DNA of 64,000 nucleotides, taken from Sediminicola sp037203765. Its GTDB lineage: Bacteria > Bacteroidota > Bacteroidia > Flavobacteriales > Flavobacteriaceae. This document shows, piece by piece, positions 43,336 to 52,369 of the stretch. Position numbers and translations under genes: made by a program. The DNA lies in assembly GCF_037203765.1 (NCBI RefSeq), contig NZ_JBBCAS010000010.1, positions 1 to 64,000 on the forward strand. The letters are read 5' to 3'. Under the pieces are notes generated by a model. That model ran no database searches. It was not told the origin of the DNA and worked only from the letters and a program-made list of their open reading frames with translations. The stretch's first letter is position 1, and each line of letters begins with the position of its first letter.

Positions 43336-43848
43336 ATGAAAATTGTTTTGGTTGGGTACATGGGTAGTGGTAAGACCACAGTAGGTAAGGAGTTGTCCAA
43401 ATATTTGGGTTTCAGGTTTTTAGACTTGGACAGTTTTATTGAGGATAAGACAGGGATGAAAATTTCAACCATTTTCAAGGAAAAAGGAGAACTTTTTTTT
43501 AGAAAATTGGAGCATCAATATTTATTGGAAGTATTGGAAAAAAATTCTGAAATTATTCTTTCCACCGGTGGAGGCACTCCATGTTATAGCGGAAATATGG
43601 ATGCTATTTCCAAGTTTACCGATCATGTTTTTTACCTACGGGTGTCCATTCCGGAATTGGTAAAACGACTTTCCAAAGAAAAATCAGAAAGGCCATTGAT
43701 TGCCCATATAGAGGATGCGGATCTTCCAGAATTTTTCGGGAAGCACCTTTTTGAACGTTCCCCATTCTATTCCATGGCCACGCATACCATTGCTGGCGAT
43801 GGGAGCCCTGAGGACATTGCAAAGGAGATAAAATCGCTGTTACGCTAA
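43336..43848 (+). CDS. aroK: Shikimate kinase
   Basis: A 170-residue P-loop kinase that phosphorylates shikimate at O-3 in aromatic amino-acid synthesis. Walker A is GYMGSGKTTVG, the shikimate-binding DxD is in FLDLDSFIED, FRKLEHQ supplies the FRxxE motif, and STGGGTPC the GGG motif. SERPLIAH is the adenine-side loop. The length is normal. The 3' end overlaps the convergent phosphoribosyltransferase gene by 9 bp. Confidence 0.95.
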   Translation: MKIVLVGYMGSGKTTVGKELSKYLGFRFLDLDSFIEDKTGMKISTIFKEKGELFFRKLEHQYLLEVLEKNSEIILSTGGGTPCYSGNMDAISKFTDHVFYLRVSIPELVKRLSKEKSERPLIAHIEDADLPEFFGKHLFERSPFYSMATHTIAGDGSPEDIAKEIKSLLR

Positions 43849-44337
43849 AGAAACGGAGTCGTTCTTGGCCTTAAACTCAACCTTGATATGCTCTTGTAGG
43901 GAAGTAGACAGGGAAATGCCCTTATAATCTGCTTTGACGGGATATTTCTTATGGTTCCTGTTGACCAGTACAGCGGTCTTCAATTGTTTTAATGGGACCC
44001 TTAGAAAATGGTGCACCCCATAGATCAGTGTAGTTCCTGAGTTTAGGACATCATCTACCAAAACCACCGATTTATTGGCATACTCCTCTTCGGGCATGGA
44101 GGTCGTTACACCACTGGCTACGGGATTCTTCTTGTCCATGGAAACCTTGCAAAGTGTAATTTCTGCCTCGGTTATTTTCTGGAGTACCGTCCTGATCTTT
44201 TTTGCGAACAACAGTCCACCACCTTCAATTCCGGCCAAAATTATTTCCGGCTCTTCCACATTGGCCTCATAGATTTGATAGGCAATGCGTTTGATCTTGT
44301 GCTGAATCTGGGCGTGGGATAATATCTGGTTCTGCAT
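43840..44337 (-). CDS. Type I phosphoribosyltransferase
   Basis: A 165-residue PRTase with the PRPP-binding motif SVVLVDDVLNSGTTL and an upstream ILAGIEGGGLLFAKKI loop. The arrangement is like PyrR or hypoxanthine phosphoribosyltransferases, but I cannot decide the base. In Flavobacteriia such a gene commonly sits beside aroK. It overlaps aroK by 9 bp (convergent) and follows the methyltransferase gene by 11 bp, so it may be the last gene of an S4-TPMT-PRT operon. Confidence 0.85.
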   Translation of the reverse strand: MQNQILSHAQIQHKIKRIAYQIYEANVEEPEIILAGIEGGGLLFAKKIRTVLQKITEAEITLCKVSMDKKNPVASGVTTSMPEEEYANKSVVLVDDVLNSGTTLIYGVHHFLRVPLKQLKTAVLVNRNHKKYPVKADYKGISLSTSLQEHIKVEFKAKNDSVSLA

Positions 44338-44348
44338 TTGGTGCTTGT

Positions 44349-44930
44349 TTACTTTTCAAAGATAAAGAACAGTTCTTTATCTTTTCTGGGTTGAATGGAA
44401 TTATGGGCCCTTTCCAATATTTTAATTTGGAAAAAGGGTCTAAATAGGGCATGGTATTCTTTTTTGTTTCCTCCAAAAGGCGGTCCAACGTCGGTCAATG
44501 GGAAATCAAAGAACAAGCCGGCGATTTTACCACCCGGCTTTAGAAGCTCTGTCATTTTTCTGACATATTCTGGGCGTTGTTCCGGGTGCAGGGCACAAAA
44601 AAAGGTCTGTTCCAGCACCAGATCAAAATTGGACTCTTCCAGATCAAAGAAATCGGCCTGGATCAATCGATCCCTTGGAAATTCGGGACAGGCTTTGGCA
44701 ATATGAGCCAAGGGCTGTTCTGCCAGATCAACCACATATACATTCCGAAATCCAGATCCATGCAGGTAGATGACCTCATAGCCATTCCCTGCACCAGGGA
44801 CCAAAATTTTGATCTCTTTGTTTCCCAGTTGGTCGATATATGCTTTTAATGGCGTGGAAACATGGCCTATGTCCCATTTTAATTCGCCATACCGGTATTT
44901 TTCCTCCCAGAAATCTTTAGTCAGTTTCAT
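44349..44930 (-). CDS. TPMT-family SAM-dependent methyltransferase
   Basis: A 193-residue class I methyltransferase of the thiopurine S-methyltransferase type. FWEEKYRYGELKWDIGHVST is the family's start, ILVPGAGNGYEVIYL the SAM-binding glycine loop, and ADFFDLEESNFDLVLEQTFF the acidic motif. Bacterial TPMT-like enzymes methylate sulfur, selenium or tellurium compounds, or thiocyanate and iodide; the substrate here is unknown. It overlaps the S4 gene upstream by 14 bp. Confidence 0.88.
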   Translation of the reverse strand: MKLTKDFWEEKYRYGELKWDIGHVSTPLKAYIDQLGNKEIKILVPGAGNGYEVIYLHGSGFRNVYVVDLAEQPLAHIAKACPEFPRDRLIQADFFDLEESNFDLVLEQTFFCALHPEQRPEYVRKMTELLKPGGKIAGLFFDFPLTDVGPPFGGNKKEYHALFRPFFQIKILERAHNSIQPRKDKELFFIFEK

Positions 44931-45288
44931 CTATATAGTCGTCTATGTCCCTGCGGTCTTTTTTGGTAGGCCTTCCAGTGCCTTTTTTACGGTAATAGTC
45001 TTTGGAGTATTTTAAGAGGTCGTTTTGGGCAAATGCTTCCTTAGGGGTGGTATCAACCCTGTAGATGTCCACAAGTTTGGCCCCCACGCGGTTGGGAGGG
45101 ATGTCAAGAACCGTAAATTCGTAATTGATCTGGTCCTTGCGCACCACGAACTTGTCTGTGGGATAAACCTCCCGTGAGGGCTTAACCGCCTGTCCATTTA
45201 TTTTGATGTGACCTTTTTTGCAGGCCTCTGTAGCGATGTTCCTGGTCTTGAAATACCGTACGCTCCAAAGGAATTTATCTACGCGCAT
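44917..45288 (-). CDS. S4-domain RNA-binding protein (Hsp15-like)
   Basis: A 123-residue protein with an N-terminal S4 domain (MRVDKFLWSVRYFKTRNIAT, GHIKINGQAVKPSREV) and a basic C-terminal tail (YYRKKGTGRPTKKDRRDIDD). Hsp15 binds stalled 50S subunits carrying nascent chains and returns them to the cycle. The tail with KGRPTKKDRR is typical of the flavobacterial form. It heads a likely operon with the methyltransferase. Confidence 0.9.
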   Translation of the reverse strand: MRVDKFLWSVRYFKTRNIATEACKKGHIKINGQAVKPSREVYPTDKFVVRKDQINYEFTVLDIPPNRVGAKLVDIYRVDTTPKEAFAQNDLLKYSKDYYRKKGTGRPTKKDRRDIDDYIDETD

Positions 45289-45366
45289 AAACTATTGAAA
45301 TTCTTTATTGTTGACTTCTACAAAAATAAGGGAAAATTGTATCTTGCGGACCTTAAAAAGAGATTC

Positions 45367-46314
45367 ATGAGAGTAAACAGAATATTTTTACTGTTTTTAT
45401 TGATAGGAATGGTGTGGTCCTGTAAAAAGGATGATGATCCTGGTTTTGAGACTATACCACCTAGGGCTTTGGATGAAGTGGCCTTGGAGAATGATGCATC
45501 CATTAAAGAATTTTTGGCGACCCATTTTTACAACTATGAGGAGTTCGCCAATCCATCCGCAGATTTCGATTATAAAATTAAAATAGACACTATCGCTGGG
45601 GAGAATGCCAACAAAACACCCTTGATGCAACAAGTGCAATCTGAAACGGTTACGGTGACCAATACCGATCTTGGTCTGGAGAGCGAACAAAGCGTTCAAC
45701 ATACCTACTACTACCTTATCGCAAGAGAAGGAGAAGGGGAGCGGCCTACCGTAGCGGATTCTACCTATATCAGATATGAAGGATCCCTATTGAACGGTAC
45801 CGTATTTGATGGGACCGCGGATTACTCTTGGCAATACCTTCCCTTTTTTCTTAGGGGCTATTCCAGAGGGATCAGTCAAATGAAAGCGGGAGATAATATT
45901 GTAGTGAACAATGATGGTACTACAAGGATCACGAATAGCGGCATAGGCATGGTAATTATGCCTTCGGGTCTTGGTTATTTCAATCAGATACAGGGAGGAA
46001 TTTCACAATACTCTCCCCTTATATTCAAATTGGATGTAGGTTTAATGGTGCCGGATACGGATTATGACAATGATGGAATTCCGTCCATTTTGGAAGATTT
46101 AAATGGCGATGGCAATCTGAACAATGACAATACCGATAGAGAGGCCGAGGTAAAGGCCAGGACCGGTTTGATCCCAAACCATCAGGATCAGGACGATGAT
46201 GGTGATGGCACTCCAACGAGAGAGGAAATTATTATCGATGCCAATGGCAATATCACTTTCCCCGATACCGATGGGGATGGTATTCCTGATTATCTGGACA
46301 AGGATACAAAATAG
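45367..46314 (+). CDS. FKBP-type PPIase lipoprotein with C-terminal calcium-binding repeats
   Basis: A 315-residue lipoprotein (ATG at 45367 gives the lipobox VWSC). Residues about 110-225 are an FKBP-like domain (DSTYIRYEGSLLNGTVFDGT, GYSRGISQMKAGDNI, MVIMPSGLGYF). From about 230 the sequence is Asp-rich, with repeats such as DTDYDNDGIPSILEDLNGDG, HQDQDDDGDGTPTREE and FPDTDGDGIPDYLD, like thrombospondin type 3 calcium sites. The pair suggests a cell-surface or periplasmic foldase stabilised by calcium. Related FKBP lipoproteins occur with gliding motility in Bacteroidota, but no gld genes are near. A strong terminator follows. Confidence 0.85.
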   Translation: MRVNRIFLLFLLIGMVWSCKKDDDPGFETIPPRALDEVALENDASIKEFLATHFYNYEEFANPSADFDYKIKIDTIAGENANKTPLMQQVQSETVTVTNTDLGLESEQSVQHTYYYLIAREGEGERPTVADSTYIRYEGSLLNGTVFDGTADYSWQYLPFFLRGYSRGISQMKAGDNIVVNNDGTTRITNSGIGMVIMPSGLGYFNQIQGGISQYSPLIFKLDVGLMVPDTDYDNDGIPSILEDLNGDGNLNNDNTDREAEVKARTGLIPNHQDQDDDGDGTPTREEIIIDANGNITFPDTDGDGIPDYLDKDTK

Positions 46315-46333
46315 AATGGCATATAGATCATAT

Positions 46334-46367
46334 AAAAAAAGCCCGCTAACACTAGCGGGCTTTTTTT
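46334..46367. terminator. Bidirectional terminator
   Basis: A perfect 8-bp stem GCCCGCTA/TAGCGGGC with an ACAC loop, flanked by A7 and T7. It serves the convergent FKBP and outer-membrane-protein genes. Confidence 0.93.
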
Positions 46368-46384
46368 ATGGTTGATACTTGTAA

Positions 46385-46963
46385 TTACATTTTAAAGGAT
46401 AAACTCAAAATAAGTTGGTCTGGTCTTGTGTCTATTCTATCATTAAATCTTTCAGCAGAAAGAACAGTCACCTCATTTTCGCTGAAACCTCTTTCGTATC
46501 TAAGGTCCAAGCCAAAATTGCCAAAGCTCAGTCCGGCACCAATGTTCAGGCCAACAGTTACATCGTTTTCTACGTCACCAATGGTAACCCCATCAAAATC
46601 AGTGTCCAAAATATACTGAAATGCAGGTCCGGCAAAAACATTCAAAGGGCCAACAATGTTCAAGCCAATCAACAGGGGAGCGTCCAATTTGCTCATGTCC
46701 AAGCTGTTGTTGTCGTAGTCAGATTTGGTTTTGGTATAAACCAACTCGGGTCTGAAATAGATTTTATCTCCAATTTTACCAAAGATCCCTAAATGATAAC
46801 CCACATTTTTGTCCGGATTCTCATAGGCGTCTGCCGTGGAATCAAAATAATCTCCGTTACCGGCGTAGTTAAGACCCCCTTTGATACCAAATCCTGGTCC
46901 GTTTTGGGCTAATGCTGTAGCTCCGATCAAAGCAAAAAATGCAACTAAAACTGTTTTTTTCAT
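46385..46963 (-). CDS. Outer-membrane beta-barrel protein (PorT-like)
   Basis: A 192-residue exported protein (signal peptide ending TALAQN). The mature part is an eight-strand-type barrel with GPGFGIKGGLNYAGNG, YHLGIFGKIGDKIYFRPEL, LLIGLNIVGPLNVFAGPAF, LNIGAGLSFGNFGLDLRYER and a terminal strand LILSLSFKM. It matches the PorT/outer-membrane beta-barrel domain family common in Bacteroidota. No ligand or partner is evident. Single-gene unit. Confidence 0.88.
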   Translation of the reverse strand: MKKTVLVAFFALIGATALAQNGPGFGIKGGLNYAGNGDYFDSTADAYENPDKNVGYHLGIFGKIGDKIYFRPELVYTKTKSDYDNNSLDMSKLDAPLLIGLNIVGPLNVFAGPAFQYILDTDFDGVTIGDVENDVTVGLNIGAGLSFGNFGLDLRYERGFSENEVTVLSAERFNDRIDTRPDQLILSLSFKM

Positions 46964-47194
46964 AATGTGTCCTTTTTAATTAGAATACGTTGCGCAATTA
47001 AGGCACAACTCTGTTAATAGTTTGACTTAAAAAGAATTTATCTTAACACGAAAAAGTGTGTTGATGGCACAAAAAAACCGCTAAATAATCCCTCTATTTC
47101 TAGTTGGTGATCATAGCAGTTTAGTTGTTTTATGTTCCACAGTTTTCGCCGTTTTCCATGTTTGGAATCCTCTTCTCCCTATAGGGGCATTTGA

Positions 47195-48148
47195 TTATTT
47201 TCTTTTTAACACACCTACAACGGCTTTTTCAATGGCTTTATTGTTCAATCCGTATTTTTCCATCAATTCTTCTGGCGTACCACTTTCGCCAAAGGTATCC
47301 TGGGTGGCCACAAACTCTTGAGGTGCGGGATGGTTAAGAGTCAGGGTTCTGGCAACACTTTCTCCCAGTCCGCCCAAGAAATTGTGCTCTTCACAGGTAA
47401 CGACACATCCTGTTTTTTTGACGGATTTTAAAATGGCCTCTTCATCCAACGGCTTTATCGTATGGATGTTGATTACCTCGGCAGAAATGCCCTGGGCCTC
47501 TAATGCTTCAGCGGCAATTAGGGCTTCCCAGACCAAATGGCCCGTTGCAATAATGGTAACATCGGTACCCTCATTGAGCATTAAGGCTTTTCCTATTTCA
47601 AATTTCTGGTCGGCCGGGGTGAAATTGGCTACTTTGGGTCTCCCGAATCTCAAATATACCGGGCCTTCATGTTCGGCTATGGCTATGGTCGCTGCTTTGG
47701 TCTGGTTGTAATCACATGGGTTGATGACCACCATTCCGGGTAGCATTTTCATTAAACCGATATCTTCCAATATTTGGTGCGTGGCTCCATCTTCTCCAAG
47801 GGTTACCCCGGCATGGGAAGCACAGATTTTTACGTTCTTGTCCGAATAGGCAATGGATTGTCTGATCTGGTCATAAACCCTACCTGTGGAAAAGTTGGCG
47901 AAGGTACCTGTAAAAGGTATTTTTCCCCCGATCGTCAATCCAGCAGCGATTCCCATCATATTGGCTTCGGCAATTCCGATTTGAAAAAAACGCTCAGGAT
48001 TCTCCTCAATGAATGTCTCCATTTTTAAAGAGCCCACCAAATCCGCACAAAGGGCAACCACATTGGGGTTTGTTCTTCCCAACTCTGTCAACCCGGCACC
48101 GAATCCGCTTCTTGTATCGTTTTTTCCTTGATCTATATATTTTTTCAT
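47195..48148 (-). CDS. Transketolase C-terminal subunit
   Basis: A 317-residue protein carrying the pyrimidine-binding (PYR) and C-terminal domains of a split transketolase: ADLVGSLKMETFIEENPERF, IGIAEANMMGIAAGLTIGG, GVTLGEDGATHQILEDIGLM, and CEEHNFLGGLGESVA. ATG 48148 (MKKYIDQGK) is chosen over an upstream start. It pairs with the N-terminal subunit encoded just upstream to transfer two-carbon ketol units in the pentose phosphate pathway. Split enzymes are common in Bacteroidota. Confidence 0.93.
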   Translation of the reverse strand: MKKYIDQGKNDTRSGFGAGLTELGRTNPNVVALCADLVGSLKMETFIEENPERFFQIGIAEANMMGIAAGLTIGGKIPFTGTFANFSTGRVYDQIRQSIAYSDKNVKICASHAGVTLGEDGATHQILEDIGLMKMLPGMVVINPCDYNQTKAATIAIAEHEGPVYLRFGRPKVANFTPADQKFEIGKALMLNEGTDVTIIATGHLVWEALIAAEALEAQGISAEVINIHTIKPLDEEAILKSVKKTGCVVTCEEHNFLGGLGESVARTLTLNHPAPQEFVATQDTFGESGTPEELMEKYGLNNKAIEKAVVGVLKRK

Positions 48149-48210
48149 CGTAGTTTTTTCTTTAGAATGGTGCCATATGGTCACCTGTTTGTGTAAAAGT
48201 TTGGATAAGA

Positions 48211-49056
48211 TTAATAGTCCCCCAAAGTTTCAGGGTTCTGTGCAAGGGCCGTTGCCAACTGTTCGTCATTGGGTGCCTTCCCGTGCCACGCATGGGTGTA
48301 CATCATAAAATCTACGCCATGACCCATAATGGTGTGTAAAAGAATACAAACAGGTTTTCCTTTGCCTGTTCTACTCTTCGCGTCCTTTAAGCCGTTGATA
48401 ATGGCTTCCAAGTTGTTCCCTTCCTTAACTTCCAACACATCCCATCCAAAAGCCTCAAACTTTTTCTTAAGGTCGCCCATGGGCATTACATCATCGGTAG
48501 CCCCATCGATCTGTTGTCCATTGTAATCAATGGTGGCAATGATATTGTCCACCTTCTTGCCTGCGGCATACATGATGGCTTCCCAGTTCTGACCTTCCTG
48601 AAGTTCGCCGTCCCCGTGTAGGGTATAAACCAATTTGGAATCCTTGTTCAATTTTTTGGCTTGTGCGGCACCCAAGGCAACCGACATACCCTGACCTAGA
48701 GAACCTGAGGCAATCCGTACTCCTGGGAGTCCTTCATGGGTGGTAGGATGGCCCTGCAAACGGGAATCGATCAATCTAAATGTGTTCAATTCGTCCACGG
48801 GAAAATATCCCTTTCGTGCCAACACACTGTAATACACAGGAGAAATATGCCCATTGGATAAAAAGAAAAGATCTTCCCCAATTCCATTCATATCAAACCC
48901 TGGTTTCAATTCCATAATCTCATGGTACAAAGCCACGAAAAATTCCGTGCATCCCAAAGAGCCTCCAGGGTGTCCTGAGTTCACTTTATGTACCATCCGT
49001 ACAATGTCCCTACGTGTTTGTACCGTAATATCCTGTAATTCTTGTGTTGTTGGCAT
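48211..49056 (-). CDS. Transketolase N-terminal subunit
   Basis: A 281-residue TPP-binding (PP) half of a split transketolase: MVHKVNSGHPGGSLGCTEFF at the start, FFLSNGHISPVYYSVLA, the GDG motif in TLHGDGELQEGQNWEAIM, and IDYNGQQIDG for the NxD-type magnesium site. It joins the C-terminal subunit (62 bp downstream) to make the active enzyme. The pair is probably transcribed from a promoter in 49057-49190. Confidence 0.94.
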   Translation of the reverse strand: MPTTQELQDITVQTRRDIVRMVHKVNSGHPGGSLGCTEFFVALYHEIMELKPGFDMNGIGEDLFFLSNGHISPVYYSVLARKGYFPVDELNTFRLIDSRLQGHPTTHEGLPGVRIASGSLGQGMSVALGAAQAKKLNKDSKLVYTLHGDGELQEGQNWEAIMYAAGKKVDNIIATIDYNGQQIDGATDDVMPMGDLKKKFEAFGWDVLEVKEGNNLEAIINGLKDAKSRTGKGKPVCILLHTIMGHGVDFMMYTHAWHGKAPNDEQLATALAQNPETLGDY

Positions 49057-49193
49057 TTCTTATGTTGTTTTATAGTTTCCAAAAGTAAACGCTATCTTTT
49101 GCGTATACAAGTATGAATTGTTATATTTTGTTAACCGTCAGGACCATGGGTGAACTTTATTTTTTTGTTAAGGACATTTGAGGCTTAGTTGAT

Positions 49194-49201
49194 TATATTT
49201 G
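49194..49201 (+). promoter_or_regulatory. -7 element for tgt
   Basis: TATATTTG, a perfect TAnnTTTG. Its position places the likely transcription start near 49208, so translation cannot begin at the upstream in-frame TTG at 49189 and should begin at TTG 49219. Confidence 0.55.
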
Positions 49202-49218
49202 CCGTCTTAAACGAAGAT

Positions 49219-50349
49219 TTGGAATTTACATTATTACATACAGACCCCAAGAGTAAGGCACGTGCCGGTAAGATGGTGACAGACCATGGAACTATTGAGA
49301 CACCCATTTTTATGCCCGTTGGTACGGTAGCCTCTGTTAAAGGAGTCCATCAAAGGGAATTAAAGGAGGAGATCAATCCGGATATCATTCTTGGAAACAC
49401 CTATCATTTATATCTAAGACCCAAGACACAAATTCTGGAACAGGCCGGTGGCTTGCACAAATTTATGAATTGGGACAGGAATATTTTGACCGATAGCGGC
49501 GGATACCAGGTATATTCCCTTTCCGATAATCGCAAGATCAAAGAGGAAGGAGTTAAATTTAAGTCGCACATAGATGGTTCTTACCATGTGTTTACCCCAG
49601 AAAACGTCATGGAAATACAGCGCACCATTGGGGCAGACATTATTATGGCCTTTGACGAGTGCACACCTTATCCCTGTGATTACAATTACGCCAAAAGGTC
49701 CATGCACATGACCCATAGGTGGTTGGAGCGTTGTTTGACTCATTTGGATAAAATCCCTTTCAAATATGGATACTCACAAGCATTTTTTCCTATTGTCCAG
49801 GGGTCTACCTATAAGGACCTCAGGAGACAGTCGGCAGAGTATATTGCCGGAGTAGGAGCAGTCGGGAATGCCATTGGTGGCCTGTCGGTTGGTGAGCCTG
49901 CCGAGGAAATGTATGCCATGACAGAGGTGGTTACCGAAATTTTGCCGGAAGATAAGCCCCGTTATCTTATGGGCGTGGGCACTCCCATCAATATTTTGGA
50001 GAATATAGCTTTGGGAATTGATATGTTCGATTGTGTGATGCCCACGCGAAATGCCCGTAACGGTATGTTGTTTACCGCCCATGGTACCATCAATATAAAG
50101 AATAAAAAATGGGAGGCTGATTTTTCCCCAATAGACGAAATGGGGATCACCTTTGTGGATACCGAATACACCAAGGCCTATTTGAGACATTTGTTTGCTG
50201 CCAATGAATATTTGGGAAAACAAATAGCCACAATACACAACCTAGGATTTTATCTTTGGTTGACCCGTGAGGCGAGAAAGCATATTTTAGCAGGGGATTT
50301 TTATGAGTGGAAAAATATCATGGTAAAACAAATGGATAAGAGACTGTAA
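49219..50349 (+). CDS. tgt: tRNA-guanine transglycosylase
   Basis: A 376-residue TIM-barrel enzyme that swaps G34 for preQ1 in tRNAs for Asp, Asn, His and Tyr. Landmarks: DSGGYQVYSL with the catalytic Asp, DECTPYPCDY, GGLSVGEP, MGVGTP and DCVMPTRNARNG with the second Asp. The zinc motif is unusual: the usual CxCxxC before AYLRHL is absent (PIDEMGITFVDTEYTKAYLR), although the TIHNL His is kept. I start at TTG 49219 (EFTLLHTDPKSKARAG follows, as in homologues); no ATG fits. The stop overlaps the next gene's ATG (TAATG). Confidence 0.93.
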   Translation: MEFTLLHTDPKSKARAGKMVTDHGTIETPIFMPVGTVASVKGVHQRELKEEINPDIILGNTYHLYLRPKTQILEQAGGLHKFMNWDRNILTDSGGYQVYSLSDNRKIKEEGVKFKSHIDGSYHVFTPENVMEIQRTIGADIIMAFDECTPYPCDYNYAKRSMHMTHRWLERCLTHLDKIPFKYGYSQAFFPIVQGSTYKDLRRQSAEYIAGVGAVGNAIGGLSVGEPAEEMYAMTEVVTEILPEDKPRYLMGVGTPINILENIALGIDMFDCVMPTRNARNGMLFTAHGTINIKNKKWEADFSPIDEMGITFVDTEYTKAYLRHLFAANEYLGKQIATIHNLGFYLWLTREARKHILAGDFYEWKNIMVKQMDKRL

Positions 50350-51431
50350 TGTTGACCATACTGGATAAATACATATTGAAGCGATATCTGGCAACCTTTA
50401 CCGTAATGTTGTTGCTTTTTATTCCCATTGGGATCATGGCCAACCTTGCGGAACAGATTGGTAAGATGATAGATAACGAGGCGCCCTTGAACGAGATCGC
50501 TTTTTATTATCTAAACTTTACCATCTACATTGGGAGTCTTTTGTTTCCGATCTTTTTATTTTTATCCGTCATCTTCTTTACCTCAAAATTGGCCAATAAC
50601 ACAGAAATTGTGGCCATTCTCAGTTCGGGGGTTTCCTATGGTAGGTTCCTGAGGCCCTATTTTATTGGAGCTACCATTATTGCGGTCATCATGTTCGTAA
50701 TGGGGATGTTTATAGTTCCCAACGCCAGTAAGGGTTTTAACGAGTTTAAATACAAATACCTCAAAAAGGGCAAACAGGATAGGATCACCAGTAATATTTT
50801 CAATCAATTGAATGAAAATGATTTTATTTACGTGAGCAGTTTTGATCCTGCCAGACAACGCGGGTATAACTTCACTCTGGAACATTTTAACGATAAGGAT
50901 CAGCTGGAGTATAAAATATCGGCGGGCAATATCAGATGGAAGGAGAAGGATAGTGTTTATGAACTCACCTCCTATACGAAAAGAAAACTGGTCAATAACA
51001 AGGAAGTCGTGGAGACCAAACGCAAATTGGATACCATCTTCAATTTTAAGATAGATGACCTTACCCCTGTATCCTACATTGCGGAAACCAAAAATTTATT
51101 TGAGCTGAACAGTTTTATTGAGGACCAACGTAAAAAGGGGGCCTCCAATATCAATAGTTATATTCTGGTAAAGTACAAGCGCTGGGCACTTCCTGTCACG
51201 GCATTTATATTGACGGTGATTGCGGTTGCGGTATCTGCGGCCAAGCGCAGGGGAGGTATGGGTGTTAATCTGGCTTTTGGGATCGGGGTAGCCTTTATCT
51301 ACATCTTTTTTGATAAGGTCTTTGGTACCTTGGCCGAGCAGTCGGGTTTTTCTCCATTGTTGGCCGTCGTCTTGCCCAATGTTGCCTTTGGTATTGTAGG
51401 ATTTTATCTGCTGCAGAATGCCAAACGATAA
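50349..51431 (+). CDS. LptF/LptG-family LPS export permease
   Basis: A 360-residue inner-membrane protein of the YjgP/YjgQ family: N-terminal helix pair (TILDKYILKRYLATFTVMLL), a large periplasmic beta-jellyroll at about 120-250, and three C-terminal helices (WALPVTAFILTVIAVAVSAA, MGVNLAFGIGVAFIYIFFDK). With LptB and its partner permease it extracts lipopolysaccharide from the inner membrane. Which of LptF or LptG it is cannot be told here. It overlaps tgt by 1 bp and the EamA gene by 14 bp. Confidence 0.9.
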   Translation: MLTILDKYILKRYLATFTVMLLLFIPIGIMANLAEQIGKMIDNEAPLNEIAFYYLNFTIYIGSLLFPIFLFLSVIFFTSKLANNTEIVAILSSGVSYGRFLRPYFIGATIIAVIMFVMGMFIVPNASKGFNEFKYKYLKKGKQDRITSNIFNQLNENDFIYVSSFDPARQRGYNFTLEHFNDKDQLEYKISAGNIRWKEKDSVYELTSYTKRKLVNNKEVVETKRKLDTIFNFKIDDLTPVSYIAETKNLFELNSFIEDQRKKGASNINSYILVKYKRWALPVTAFILTVIAVAVSAAKRRGGMGVNLAFGIGVAFIYIFFDKVFGTLAEQSGFSPLLAVVLPNVAFGIVGFYLLQNAKR

Positions 51432-52314
51432 ACTCAAGAATTACCTTCACCTTCATTTTATTGTATTTATATGGGGGTTTACGGCCGTATTGGGCAAACT
51501 GATTACCGTGGATGCCCTGCCCTTGGTGTGGTACCGAATGTTTATGGCTTCGGGATTGATCATGCTGTATATCGCATATAAAAAATTCTCGCTTCGGGTG
51601 CCCACCAAGACCCTGATCATACTCATCATTGCCGGGGTTGTCATAACCCTGCACTGGATTACCTTTTTTAAGGCAATCAAAGTGTCCAATGTTTCGGTTG
51701 CCTTGGCCACAATGTCCACAGGGGCCTTTTTTACGGCCCTGTTGGAACCGATCTGGTACGGTAGAAAAATTGTGTGGTATGAAATCCTCTTTGGGATTAT
51801 TGTCATGTTGGGACTTTACCTTATTTTCAATGTGGAAGCTACCTATATTGAAGGCATTGTGCTGGCCCTTATTTCCGCACTCCTTTCGGCCACCTTCTCC
51901 CTGATCAACGGGAAACTTATTCAAAAGGAAAGACCGTCCGTCATTTCCATTTACGAAATGGCCAGTGGGGTGCTTTTCTTGTCCATCTACCTCTTTTTTA
52001 GTGGAAGCTTTACCCAAGAGTTCTTTCAGCTTTCCTCCAATGATTGGATGTACATTTTTATCTTGGCCTCCTTTTGCACGGCCTACGCCTTTATAGCCTC
52101 GGTCAAGGTGATGAAATTCATAACGCCGTATACGGTAATGTTGACCATTAATTTGGAACCGGTGTACGGAATTATCTTGGCTTTTATTATCTTAGGGGAA
52201 AGTGAGAAAATGGATCCGTTGTTTTATATTGGAGCATTGGTCATTCTTTCCACGGTAATTGCCAATGGCATTTTAAAGAACTGGACAAGGTTAAAAAGTA
52301 GAAGAGTTCGCTAA
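51418..52314 (+). CDS. EamA-family (DMT) transporter
   Basis: A 298-residue inner-membrane transporter with ten helices in two EamA repeats: FIVFIWGFTAVLGKLITVDA with LVWYRMF, SVALATMSTGAFFTALLEPI, and in the second half SALLSATFSLINGKLI and TPYTVMLTINLEPVYGIILA. Drug/metabolite transporters export amino acids or other small metabolites; the substrate is unknown. It is the last gene of the tgt-permease-EamA operon. Confidence 0.9.
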   Translation: MPNDKLKNYLHLHFIVFIWGFTAVLGKLITVDALPLVWYRMFMASGLIMLYIAYKKFSLRVPTKTLIILIIAGVVITLHWITFFKAIKVSNVSVALATMSTGAFFTALLEPIWYGRKIVWYEILFGIIVMLGLYLIFNVEATYIEGIVLALISALLSATFSLINGKLIQKERPSVISIYEMASGVLFLSIYLFFSGSFTQEFFQLSSNDWMYIFILASFCTAYAFIASVKVMKFITPYTVMLTINLEPVYGIILAFIILGESEKMDPLFYIGALVILSTVIANGILKNWTRLKSRRVR

Positions 52315-52332
52315 GGTTCTCCTTTAAAGTTT

Positions 52333-52340
52333 TATATTTG
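52333..52340 (+). promoter_or_regulatory. Candidate -7 element for accA
   Basis: TATATTTG fits TAnnTTTG and is 29 bp before the accA ATG. There is no good -33 box. Confidence 0.45.
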
Positions 52341-52369
52341 TCTGCTTTTATAATTTAAACTGTAGTTTC

